64,000 nucleotides of DNA from Adenanthera pavonina. Its lineage: Eukaryota; Streptophyta; Magnoliopsida; Fabales; Fabaceae. The stretch spans positions 21,557,501 to 21,621,500 of the forward strand of contig JAIVEN010000015.1 in NCBI GenBank assembly GCA_026686845.1, read 5' to 3'. Below the pieces are notes generated by a model. The model was not told the DNA's origin and did not search any database. It worked only from the letters and a program-made list of their open reading frames with translations. Every line of letters begins with the position of its first letter. Within the stretch, counting starts at the first letter, position 1. Positions 11,424-22,745 of the stretch are shown piece by piece. Both the position numbers and the translations under genes were made by a program.

Positions 11424-12973
11424 TTAGAAAGAATATGATCTTGTGAACACCTTCTTCCACGCTTTCAAACTCAGAGACCGAACCTTAGTTAAAGCTAAAG
11501 ATGGCTTGAAGTCCCTGTGAGGAAGGGTTGGTGGTGGAGGTGGTGAGGATGACGGTGACTGTGATTCCTCTAACACAGCATTATCTTCTGGATTCCAAAA
11601 ACGAGCTTCTGTTCTCTTGCTTCTTATGGTTGCAAGCACATCATATTTATTGCAAATGCCCCACACAGTCACCTTCTGATGACTGTAATCCACGTTTACT
11701 GAGTATATACCTGTCATTGAATTAATGTAAATCAGATTAATTAGTTAGTTAACGATACACAGCTGAAAGGTTCATTAGAAGAAGAGCAAGAAGCTACATT
11801 TTATGTTAACCACGTTCCTGAACTAGGTAACTAAAATTTCATGATATGATGTACAGAACAAGTAGTACTGTTATCACCGAAAGTGAAAGCTACCTAATAT
11901 GGAAGGGTCCAAGTCAATGATGTTATCAAAAGGGGACTGTAGAAGACGCCAGTCACAAAATAATGGAGGAAAATATGCAAGTGCAAATCAATTTAGAAAT
12001 CAGCATCTGGACTGGACTTCCTAATCCAACAAATATTCTTGTCCATTAAATTAGGTTAAGGTGACTTTGCAAACCGGAATTCATAAATATGATGCCGTAT
12101 ATTCCAAGCCCTGCGCGGCTGCTCTTGAAAAGGACTGCACACTAGTTCCATTTCTTAGCCTAGAATTTTTTTTTTCAATATGCATTTGGTAAGTCCAGAC
12201 TAATCTAAATCGACTGTCTTCTTATGGCTCTATCTTAATACTTTTAGTTAAACTAGTAAATTTTCTTGTAATTGAATCTAGCGCTTAATGGTAGCCTAAA
12301 AATGTTATTAGTTATAAAACAAAACAATGAAAATTGTTTGAATGCAATTGATTTTTTTTTTCCCAAAATAAAAAGGAAAAGATCTTTACTAGTTTCAAGC
12401 ACATCCAAATGATTTTCCATGAAGATAATTTTGACTTTGCCAGCCATCTATGATTCGTAGAATTAATGAATGCTTTCTTCTGTAGTTCTTATGATTCAAT
12501 AATCTGCTTAATAATTAATAACACAGTGCTTTAAAAGGACCAGGGTGATTAGCTATTGCTCCATGATAATCATTATATATAATAACAATTCTTACGGCCT
12601 CCTGGTCTTAAATTTAGTGATACATAAAAGTAAGTTATACCTCTTGGTCATATAGCCCACCCAAGTTTTGAACGGGTTTCCAACTTTTCAATAAAACCCA
12701 AATAGAGGTATGTGAATTTGGAAAGCCCATCCAAGCCTCGACCATGTATCGATAATACGTAAGTAGAGACATATATGGAAGTCAATAAGTGAAATTAGAT
12801 TCAGAAAATTAACTCACATTCACTGAGAGATCGCTTATTTTTTTACCTTTGAGACTGGATAAGGTTTTCTTTACTTTCTTCTCGCATCCATAAGAATAGA
12901 GAGGAACCATCATCTCAACGTACTGTGCCTCCACAACATTCTTGCAAGCTGGGACAATCTGCATGTTCGCCAT
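11424..12973 (-). CDS. HMA-domain (heavy-metal-associated) protein lacking CxxC, two exons
   Basis: Exons 12973-12847 and 11710-11424 join to 137 residues beginning MANMQIVPACKNVVEAQYVE. Residues about 20-85 form one HMA fold: MMVPLYSYGCEKKVKKTLSSLKG, then GIYSVNVDYSHQKVTVWG and CNKYDVLATIRSKR. The usual metal-binding MxCxxC loop is replaced by LYSYGCEKK with a single Cys, so copper or zinc binding of the classic kind is unlikely. This is the typical sequence of one plant HMA subgroup. A proline/serine stretch (SPSSSPPPPP) follows. The C-terminus VFTRSYSF has no CaaX box, so it is not a prenylated HIPP. A 1.1 kb intron separates the exons at a glycine codon. A good TATA box lies 90-100 bases upstream. 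Function is probably a protein-interaction or chaperone role. Confidence 0.85.
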
Positions 12974-13065
12974 TCTCACTTAATCCAACTCCCACCATAA
13001 AATTGCTATACCCAAATTAATGTTTTCATCTGCGTCTTATAATGGACGTGTCCTATTTATTCCCT

Positions 13066-13073
13066 TATATAAA
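13066..13073 (-). promoter_or_regulatory. Probable TATA box of the CxxC-less HMA gene
   Basis: On the minus strand the sequence reads CTTTATATAAGGG, about 95 bases upstream of the start codon at 12973, a normal plant TATA-to-ATG distance. Confidence 0.5.
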
Positions 13074-13079
13074 GTTGTT

Positions 13080-16000
13080 GCTCAGGAGTCAGGATCATTG
13101 TTAGTTATGTTCATAATCCATGAGATTCTTGTTAAAAAGAAGCCCTATACGCATTAGTCTCTTTTGCTTTCCTTTCTTTCACATTTTTCTTCATCATATT
13201 CTTTATACTTTTAAGCTTTACCATCCACGGCAGCTATAGGTATATAGTAGATTAAAGGGAATCATTACACTTTATGAAATACTGCCTTTGATTAAGGAAA
13301 CTTAATTCTTGCGTTATGTATTTTTTTCAAAAGGGATGTGGGTGGTGACATGTATGAGTGGAGAGCTGTGTCAGCAAGTCTCTGTTGGTTAACCAAAAGC
13401 AGATACATTCATTGCATTCCACTTTTCATTGGGAATTGGATAGTTTTGGAGTTTGGCTCCCATGTGGCTTGTTTTCCTTACCAAACAAGACAGCTGAATA
13501 CAGTGTGCGTTCGGAACTTGGGCAATTAATTTACTTAATTAACTAGGATTTGTATTATCATCAAGCACTTGGTTCAACTAGAGCCGGGAGCGATCAGGTT
13601 CGTAGAAAAACACGATCATCTTGCTTTCATGGATGGTGTTCTCCAAAGTTTTTATTATGCAGAAAGGACACTTTACGCTCTAGTCATCAATGCGTGCTAA
13701 CGCCATGCACATGCATGTGTCCTTTCCTCTGCTTTATGATGGAACCCAGAAACATAAACAAACCAAATGAAACACCCTATGTTGCAAACATATGTTAACT
13801 TATAGTGATGTTCCTATCTAGTTAAAATATAGCCACTCCTACCCCATTATTCTAAAACTTTATTCTGATATGTGAATTACTGAATTTTTAAATGACTATT
13901 TTTTTTCCCGACTGTATCACTTTGGGTTTCTGACGTTCTAGTTTTCAGTGAAACTGGACTCTCCTCGAGATACATGAAATTTTTATTACTGCGAGTCTGG
14001 TGGCATGCATGCTCTGTTTAGATCTGTGATAGCATTTCGGTTACTGTTGCATTCCATTCTCTTTTCGTTCCACAGTTATAAAATAATTATATATATATAT
14101 ATATAAGCATTTCCACATCAAACATACCACGCAGCATTAGGATTTAAAATTGAAAAAAAAAATGCTGAAGCTATCCCTTTAAGCTTTAACCATCTGAACA
14201 ATAAGTAAAAGTAGCTAGATTTTTAGACTTTCTATATGTACAGACAGAATAATTAGTCAAGAAAGTTGTGCCATATATAAATCAACACACACCAAACTTT
14301 TTCTTATCCTAACGTGTGTTGTGTTGTATGATTGTATCCATTTCTCTAAATGATATATCCAAATTTGATCATACTCTGTGATTTACGATTTGGTCCGTTT
14401 CTTCTTCAACTCAAGTAACTGTCTACTAGTGTGACGATGAACAGTTTTATGAGACAGGAGACAGACGATCCTGATAGCTTCACGACACTGTGGCAAGCCG
14501 AATATTGCCACGTAAGAAAGTGGGTCCCAATGAATATGCATGGGTGGATTCAGTGTCTCATTCAGATAAGTCAGGTCTCGTGTCCAGTGGGACCCCATCC
14601 TCCATGTGAAGCCCACACCACATCTCTGATTTCTCTGAAGGAATCTCTTATTATTTCTTTTCGTGTAAAAGTGGAATGCAGTAAAAACAAAGTTAAAACA
14701 GGTTTGGTGGGGTACGATCCTCAATCTTCTATTCACTTGTTATCCTCTTAGTTAATTACGAGTTTCATGCGGGGAGAAGCCTCATATAAAAAGTGGCGCT
14801 TATAAGTCTAGAAATTTTCTCATTTAATGGACTAGTTTTATATAATGGATTCTTCCTTCAAACTTATAGCATTGGTGCTTTCGTTGATAGACCGATATCA
14901 CAAAGAGATCTACTCATGGCTGCTGAGGATGTCAGCTCTCGAGAAATTCCTTGGACCTATTCTCATATCACTCTTCTTTTCTCATGTGCTATCCACATCA
15001 AGCTACATATTGCTTAGACTCCCCAAAATCCAATCGTTTCAAAATAACATGAGTTATGAAAACAACAATAATAAAACCATACATTTTGGTATTTGAAATT
15101 GGGGAATAATAGTACATGATAGTATAAATATATAATCACAGAACCTACAATGAAGAATCCAAGTGTCTCATAGTCATAAATGATCAAAAGTATCGAAGTA
15201 ATCACATAATATATATATATATAAATGAATTTAAATAAATCCTCTCTGTACGTAACGTTTGTGTGTGCATGCTGCATTCATTACTGGACACACATTTCCT
15301 TGATAGTGTTGGCCTTTGTTGTGACTTGTGAGTCTTGAAGCTGCATCTGAAAGAGGTGTCCTGGGGAACAGGGAAGGGATCTCAGCCATTATTTTGGCTT
15401 TGCATGGCTAATTCTCTTCTTCTTCTTTTTATTTTTATTCCCTCCAGAATCAAGTTTCAATCTTTTATATAAAACGAGAAAGGAAAGATTAAACCAGGAA
15501 ATGTGAATAGAAAGGGATATTTGATCCTAAAATTTTATAGGAGGTATGGTATTGCTAAATTTTCCTATGTCATATTCCTTTGTTGGAACCTTTTTTGTTT
15601 TAGTAACTATTCAGTATCTAGTTATAACTTTTGAGTCTCGAAGTAATCTGAATTGAGTGACAGCCGAGCTCCATTCAGGAGAATTATTCCAAAGGCGTTT
15701 TATACATTCATATTTTCTCGAATTCAAGATATTATGATTAAATGATCCCAACCTCTTTCATTAAAACCAATCTCCGTTGGTAAAACCTTTTTCTTCTATT
15801 TCCCACTGGCCATCTTAACAAGTATCCAACAGAATTAATTCATGAAATGAAATGAAAATGTTTTTTAAAAATAAACAGTAAAAAACTTAAAACAATGGAG
15901 TAGCCACTCATCCTGAACTAAAAGAACATGTTTTGTCTTGGAATATCTCAGTTAATGTCAATGAATAGAAAATTAAGTCGGTAATAATGTAGGTTTGGCT

Positions 16001-16360
16001 AAGAACATGTGTGGCAGAGAGCTACTTGTTTCCTCCATTGATGTGATATGGCTGCTTTCTATATCATTTTTAACTTATTTACATATTCATGCATTGATCA
16101 TCATCCATATATAGTTAACCAAAAATAATATTTCACAAGCATGTATACAAGATTATTGATTTTCACGATCACTTTAATAATATATCGTACATACATAAAA
16201 ATACAGAAACGATATATTATTAACTTTATGACTATGTGATTCCATTTGATTTGAGACCATCCACCACCATTAACCCACCTCTAAACTTTCTCTTATTGGA
16301 GAAGGGTGCTACTTACAAGGATCACAAACTATTTTCAATTTTTTATTATATATGACAGTG
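13080..16360. other. Intergenic, 3.3 kb, no gene supported
   Basis: Short open frames occur but none resembles a known protein or has splice partners. Two TA microsatellites are present near 14088-14105 and 15209-15222. Possible non-coding transcripts cannot be judged from sequence. Confidence 0.5.
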
Positions 16361-16363
16361 AAT

Positions 16364-18205
16364 TTATGAAATGCAGCATGCATTGGGATTTTCATCACTG
16401 AAGAGCTGAGGAGGTGGGATTCGTTCAATCACATACAGTGGCTGGTAATAGTACATCATCCTCTTGATGCCTTCATCATCAATGGCAACCACCTCATTGT
16501 GATCTCCTCCTCCTTCTTTCTTGGCCTCTTCCTTGCCTTCTTCACCATCACCACCTTCTTTGTCACCTTCTTCCTTCGTGGGTTCCTCTGCAGGTTTCTC
16601 CTCTTCTTTCTTCTCTGTGCTCTCTTCCTTTTTCTCTTCAGGCTTAGCCTCCTCTGCTGGTTTCTCAGCTTCTTTAGGTTCTTCCTTCTTCTCTGGTTCA
16701 GGCTGTGGTTGTGGAACTATTTTGGCTTGCTTTTTGGTGCGTCTATACACATATTCCACCAGCTTGTTCGCATCCATGGTCCCTGTCACAGTCACCTTCC
16801 CCGTGCTTAATTCAGTTACCGCTGTTTGCACTCCTTCATTAATGAACACACATCTTCAGAATCATCGATTAGAAATATAACAGATTCATTGATACACATA
16901 CACTGCTTTATCTAATAGATTGAATTACAGTTCTTATTGAGTTGTGTTTGTGTACATCTAAGAAAGAGACATCTACGTAGAGACACCCCACCCCACCCCA
17001 CTTTTTCTTTATTCTTTTCGCTGTGGAATTTGATGTAGGACATGGACCAAGGGACCAAATCAAATCATGACCGACCAATTTGAATAATTACACGTCACGT
17101 CAGAGTGCACCGTCAGATGCCGATCTGGCAATCTGAGAGGATACAGGGTAACAAAGGACGAACATGCTCTAAATCGAATAGTGATGATTCGTCCTTTATG
17201 GGATTCCTTTTTACTGCTTTTTCAATGATTTCATCAAGTGGATTAGTCACATTCAGAAAACTGACAGTTGCCATACCACAGCAATGCATTGGCACCAATA
17301 AATTTAATCCTCTAGATAGAAGTTCTGCATTCTTTAATACTTTATATTCTTCCATTTGCAACTATAACCATGAATGCAGGCAAGACATTAATATAAGGAG
17401 ATAAAGCTGTACCTCTCATTTTGAGAATTTTCCTCTTGAGCTGCTCAGCACAAGCCTCACAGTGCATGTTTACATTAAGTTCCACGGTTACTGGTTCACT
17501 AACCTGAACAGCAACGAATTACCAGTTTTTGATTAAATGTCTAAATATAAATTAACTTGATTTGAAAAAAGAAACAAAAAACATTTAAACTTGAGATACC
17601 TGAGAAGTAACAACTCCTGGTATAGGTTCTCCTTCTGCTGCAGGCAATGGAGAAATGACTTTGGCTCTTCTCTTTGTTCTCTTGGTAATTTTATCGCAGA
17701 TTGCTTGTGGTTCCACTATCCCCCTTATGGTTACTTCATTTTTAGCCATATCAATGACCACTCCCTCAACTCCTGTTGAAGAAGATAAAAAGGAATAAGA
17801 ATGGCTGCACATGCATGCATGACTTCTGCAACCAAAAGGAAATAAGAGAAGGAAGGGACAGTTTTGAACCTCTCATTTTCATAATAGATTTCTCAATTTT
17901 CTTGGAACATCCCACACAATGCAAGTCCACAGACAGCACACATGGTGATGGTGGTTTAGGCTCTTCCTTCTTCTCTTCTGCTGGTTTTTCCTCCGCTTTC
18001 TCTTCTTTCTTCTCCTCCGCTGGTTTTTCCTCTTTTTTCTTCTCCTCCACTGGCTTTTCCTCTGTTTTCTCTCCCTTCTTCTCTTCTGGCTTGGCCTCTG
18101 CCTTGGGTTGCTCCTATCCAACAAAAGAAATTAGAACAATAACTCTTCATGACAATGAAAACTTAATGCCAAAAGAAGGCTCACCTGTTTAACTTCCTCA
18201 CCCAT
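16364..18205 (-). CDS. Heavy-metal-associated isoprenylated plant protein (HIPP) with two HMA domains, five exons
   Basis: Exons 18205-18185, 18113-17870, 17772-17600, 17503-17413 and 16833-16364 join to 332 residues. After MGEEVKQ comes a Glu/Lys-rich stretch of PAEEKKEE-like repeats (about residues 8-60). HMA domain 1 follows with CVGC at 72-75 (VDLHCVGCSKKIEKS), then HMA domain 2 with CEAC at 161-164 (VNMHCEACAEQLKRK). A second acidic/lysine-rich region leads to a tail ending SDENPNACCIS. The last four residues CCIS form a CaaX box, so farnesylation and membrane association are expected. Both domains keep the metal-binding Cys pair. Two introns cut each HMA domain after the same MRG segment, indicating duplication of one exon pair. 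HIPPs are linked to metal handling and stress, but the substrate here is unknown. It lies 3.4 kb from another HMA gene on the same strand. Confidence 0.93.
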
Positions 18206-18316
18206 TGAAGTGTTTTTTTGGGACAAAAGGAGATATAACACTGGAGATGGAGAGGCAGAGATATTATAAGGAAGGAGTGGGAGTTGAATAGAAGGCCGGT
18301 GGGCGATTACTAATTA

Positions 18317-18325
18317 GTATATAAA
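18317..18325 (-). promoter_or_regulatory. Probable TATA box of the HIPP gene
   Basis: The minus strand reads GCTTTATATACTA about 112 bases upstream of the ATG at 18205. Position and sequence fit a TATA box; nothing else nearby competes. Confidence 0.45.
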
Positions 18326-18329
18326 GCTA

Positions 18330-21300
18330 ATCTGAGGGATTCCTGAGCACATGCAGTGCCACTAACTTTACAAAGAACCTCTTTGTTTAATATTTATTTT
18401 CATTTCTCAAGGCAGAAGGGAGAGAGGGTTAGCAAATTTATAGACGGAAAGAGAGATTGCGAGGGTAAGAGAAAGAGAGAGAGAGAGAAGAAGAAGCCAA
18501 TCTTTGAAAATGATGATACTTATTCCATTACAAACCGACTTATCATACATTTGTATAACAAGGTGGTGAGGTGTCACTCTGTCAGACATGCATGGCATGT
18601 CATATGTGCAAGTGTACCTCTGGTAGGATCTCATTTAAGACAACCTGGACACCTACCTAGGTGTGGACCTCTGGTATGGCCACATAATCTAGCCAGGTAA
18701 TTTTAAGCAAATCAAAATGCACCACCTAAGCTAAACTAATCAACCATAAGATTCTCTATGCTATCTGCGTGCGTTATATATATAAAACTCTATCATCAAT
18801 TTATTAATCTCAAGTGGTGGTTGAACCAGGTTTATGCTGCAGTTAACTGTAAAGACACAAGCTTTGGATTTAGGATCGAAACTGAAGTTAATTCAAGTAC
18901 AAGGAAAGAACTTCGTATTTCTTTCAATTAAGTAGTTGATTATTTTAACGTTGCTGGGAATCTTTCTCTGTAACACCATATATTTGCAGCCATTTTAGAA
19001 AAAACTAATTGCTTTTTCACATTTTTCGTTTCTTTCCTTGCTGATTAAATAGCATCACGCACAATGCTGCCTATTTCAGAAATTTGTTCCCTGAGTTCAT
19101 ATTTATGATAAGAATATGTCTAAGTGAGTCAAACACGGTTAGTGGAATCATTAATCAGTTTGATTTCTTGAAGATGAGACTAAGCATGAATTAGATCTTC
19201 AACATGAAAAAGTACACGAATTTGGGAGGCAAACAGATGCAATGTAATTTGACTAGGTACATATATTTTTTCACTTTATACATAAATAAGATAGAGCACA
19301 GAAATGAGAGATGTTCATGAAAGAGAATGTTTCCAATTAAATAACCCAGGTGTGACTGATACATTGTGATTTCTTAAAATCACATAAACTAATTCAGCCT
19401 TTTCTTGGTACACGAACCAGAGCATAAGCAAAGCAATGCATTTCCCATTTTCATGATCTATAATTGGGATAGGTGAAACGTGGGGATCTGAGAATACCCC
19501 AAAACTAGTTCTCAAAAGTTGATAGATTTCCACATGGGCTGCTAGTTACCGTCTGTCACAAAGCTTAATTGTCTTTCTCTCTCTTACAAATTACAGTGAA
19601 TATCACGGTGATGTTTCTATCTATTAAGGATGAATACTTCAAAATAAATGCAGTAAAACTCTCCTCATATTCTGTCATTAGATTATATGATTCACGTTTA
19701 TATTATGATATATTTGTCTGTATAACTTCATAAAGGAAAAACTTAAAATACCCCAAAACCAATGAATTCCCTATTTATTGGATATGTATAGTGACTAAAT
19801 CCTAAAAGCGAAAATGTGATGAGGACAAGCTCCAACATGAAACACCGAACGCTATTATCACCTAACCAAATTACTAACCTTTGGCATTTTATGGTTCGGT
19901 AAATTTCTCCTTCAATCATAATTTCAAGCCAAGGCAGGCCCTTATGATGGAAACTTCAAGCCGATTTTGCCCTAAACTGTGTCGTTGTGCACAGCTCATC
20001 AGAAAAACTTTTTTGACTAGATAACTGTCCGTTTTTGGAGCAATGCAGAAAGGAGAGTTAGAGCTTATGAACATGAGGTTGATGTAGCAACACGTGGACG
20101 TGACTCATCATGGTGCACTAACATAAGAACCCCCTTTATACCCTATTGGGTTAATTAATATGCTGATTGATGAGAGATTTCAACCACAAAATCTCAGACT
20201 AATAAATATTCCCCAACCAAACACATCTTCTATCTGATGCAAAAAAGAATTTAGGTTGACCCCAGTTAGCTTCTCCTTTTTCCTTACGTGTAATTTGAAA
20301 GAGAAAAAGGAGCCTTTGGTCATTGGGGTGGAATTGCCTAAAACAATAATGAAAGGAAATCTGATTAAGAGATCTAATCAGGGTGTGGCCCCTTCCATTG
20401 TTAGTTTGGCCGGTTAATAAGAATCTGGATGCTTGTTTTAGCTTCATTTGTAAAGCAATCATATTAATTCAACTACCCACACCCACTTTTTTTTTTTCTT
20501 ATTAAATAATATACTTAATTTTCTATTAATGATCTTTTGTCCATAAATATTTGCAAATTCTAACATATTGTGTCTCGAAATTTGATTATTAATATTATTC
20601 CTCCATTATGGAATGATAATTGGGACACTGGGCTTCATTTCATTTGCTGAACGGTGTGTAATTGCTTTATGGGGTCGAAGTCTCATGTTCAGTTTGTGAA
20701 GCAAGCAACTACTATAGTAGGAAATTTACACCTGGCCTCTGATCTGTTATTTTCGGTTAAAAAAGTGCTAAAGAGATTAATGATTAAAGATCACAAGGTA
20801 GGATGTAATTTATGGGTGGTACCTCAGGAGATAATGGGCATCGTTGATTTGTAACCATTAGGTTTTGATCAGTAAATTCTGCAATATTCTTATTACTTAA
20901 TCGAAGAGAGGTCTTATGGCCTAAAAGTTAAAAAAATGAGGAGCTGTCCTGCATGTATATCTCAAATAAAAAAAAAAAACACATGCCATTTGTAATTCAA
21001 AAGAACGTATAGCATGTAATATAGAGAGATTCAGTGACCCCACTTTGCATGTAGAATTTCTGCAGGTTCTCTGCTCCTGGTTATGATACTTTATTCGATC
21101 TGCATTATTTTGCAGGAAATTTTGAATTGCTTTTGTGGCGAAAATATTTAATATCTGGTTATGATATTTTATTCGGTCTGCATTATTTTGCAGGAAATTT
21201 TGAATTGCTTTTGTGGTGAAAATATATAATACCTATATGATTGTATGCCAGACTTAACGACCTAAAAGCATTGAGGAAAATTCTAAATCATTGAGCAATA

Positions 21301-22740
21301 TTTTATTTATACTTTTTTTTTAGATCCAAGCACTACTTCATTCACAATGATGAACATTTGAAGGATGAAATTCTCATCAGATCAATATTTGGAATTGGCA
21401 ATCCTGTTTTACTGCAATGATAAGAAAAGAAATGAGGGGGAAAGATTGAAGTTATATACTAATCTATTAAAAAGCATACATGCGCTTGCTCATCATCATG
21501 AATATTAATATATATATATACATAACTAAGATGAAATTTCTATTATTAAAGTAAAAACTAAATATTTTCACACAATAAGTTAAAAAATTAAAATTAATCG
21601 GAGGTTGGAATCCTCTATTATTTTACAGGATATGAGTCTATGTTTTTTTTCTTTTCCTCTCTTGATTATTGCAAATGAAATAATTAGAGAAGATTCACTT
21701 TGTTCATTGGATACTTTCTTTTTTGGGATATATCAATCAATTTCTGAGAGTTACATTTGGCTCTGAGCCTCTGACTAATTCAAATAAAATCGAACTACGA
21801 ATGTATAGTTGTGAATACTTCAACAACCTACATTCAATAGGACAGCTTTGGCAATACCTGCATTTTCAAGAAAAGAAAAAACTTTCCAGTTGTAGAGACA
21901 CAAAAAAGAAGAAAATGGGATTTAGGAGTTGAGAATGGAGTAGATGGAGAAAGAAGACAGTTTGTGATCTTTAAAGGGAACATGCCCTTCCTTGTCTGAG
22001 TTCGATAGGGTCTGTTTTTGAAGCATGTCTGACCTTGAATGATGAATCAGGAAGTGAAGGTGGGAACCGGGTTAAAAAGAGACATACCTAAGTGGTATTA
22101 TCATTATGTAGATACTTTGAATTGATGATCATATATGAATGCAATGAACATATGGGGAGAAGGGCATATGGGGTATGGGTCTTCTTTCTTCCTTCCTCCC
22201 TATGCCCTCTGATTTTTTATTTTTTTCTTTAAATTTGAGAGAGAGAGGAAAGTAATTTCCCTCTCCGTCACTCAGGATCCAGATCATATGAATGCTTGGC
22301 AATGCATGTTTTATCAATAAAATATAACTATATCAAAATCTCTAGTCCCCATCAACATCTGTTGTGCCCCCTAGCAAGTAGCAGTTCATGCTATTTTCAA
22401 CAGAAAGAAGGGGCTGTTCAGTGTGAGTTGGTAATTCGCATAAGGCCCATTCATTGCACTCACTTGAGTTGGGTCGGGAATTTGGACTTTGGGAAAAAGT
22501 CATGACTTTCTTAAAGGAAAAACTCAATAGAAGGAACAATGAAAGGTTTTATGTGGAGATATTTACACCTTCTTAATTATACCACCCATTACAGTCAAAA
22601 TAAGGAGTCAACATAAATTCATGAAAAGGAGTGTTTCAGGTGATATAGTCTCCTGACAAACTTAGTTCAGTATGTTTCTTTTGGACCTCATTTTAGGTAT
22701 TTAAAAATTTCTAATATATGAAGCACCACAAAAATAAGAC
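18330..22740. other. Intergenic, 4.4 kb, no gene supported
   Basis: It contains a GA-rich microsatellite near 18470-18490 and a 78-bp tandem duplication (21079-21234), but no coding region that I can support on either strand. Confidence 0.5.
21079..21234. repeat. Tandem duplication, 2 x 78 bp
   Basis: Two adjacent copies (21079-21156 and 21157-21234) share GGTTATGATA, then CTGCATTATTTTGCAGGAAA and TTTTGAATTGCTTTTGTGG, with a handful of substitutions. Both lie outside any gene. Confidence 0.9.
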
Positions 22741-22745
22741 AAATC

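Noticed and set aside
13338..13798. Three overlapping short plus-strand frames
   Set aside because: No homology, no consistent splice signals and several alternative frames, as expected by chance.
14383..14751. Opposed open frames of about 110 codons
   Set aside because: They overlap on opposite strands, have no splice partners and match no family that I know.
16499..16880. Plus-strand frames of 100-120 codons rich in Ser/Phe
   Set aside because: They are the antisense of the Glu/Lys-rich HIPP coding sequence.
17776..18192. Plus-strand 138-codon frame
   Set aside because: Antisense shadow of the HIPP acidic-lysine repeat.
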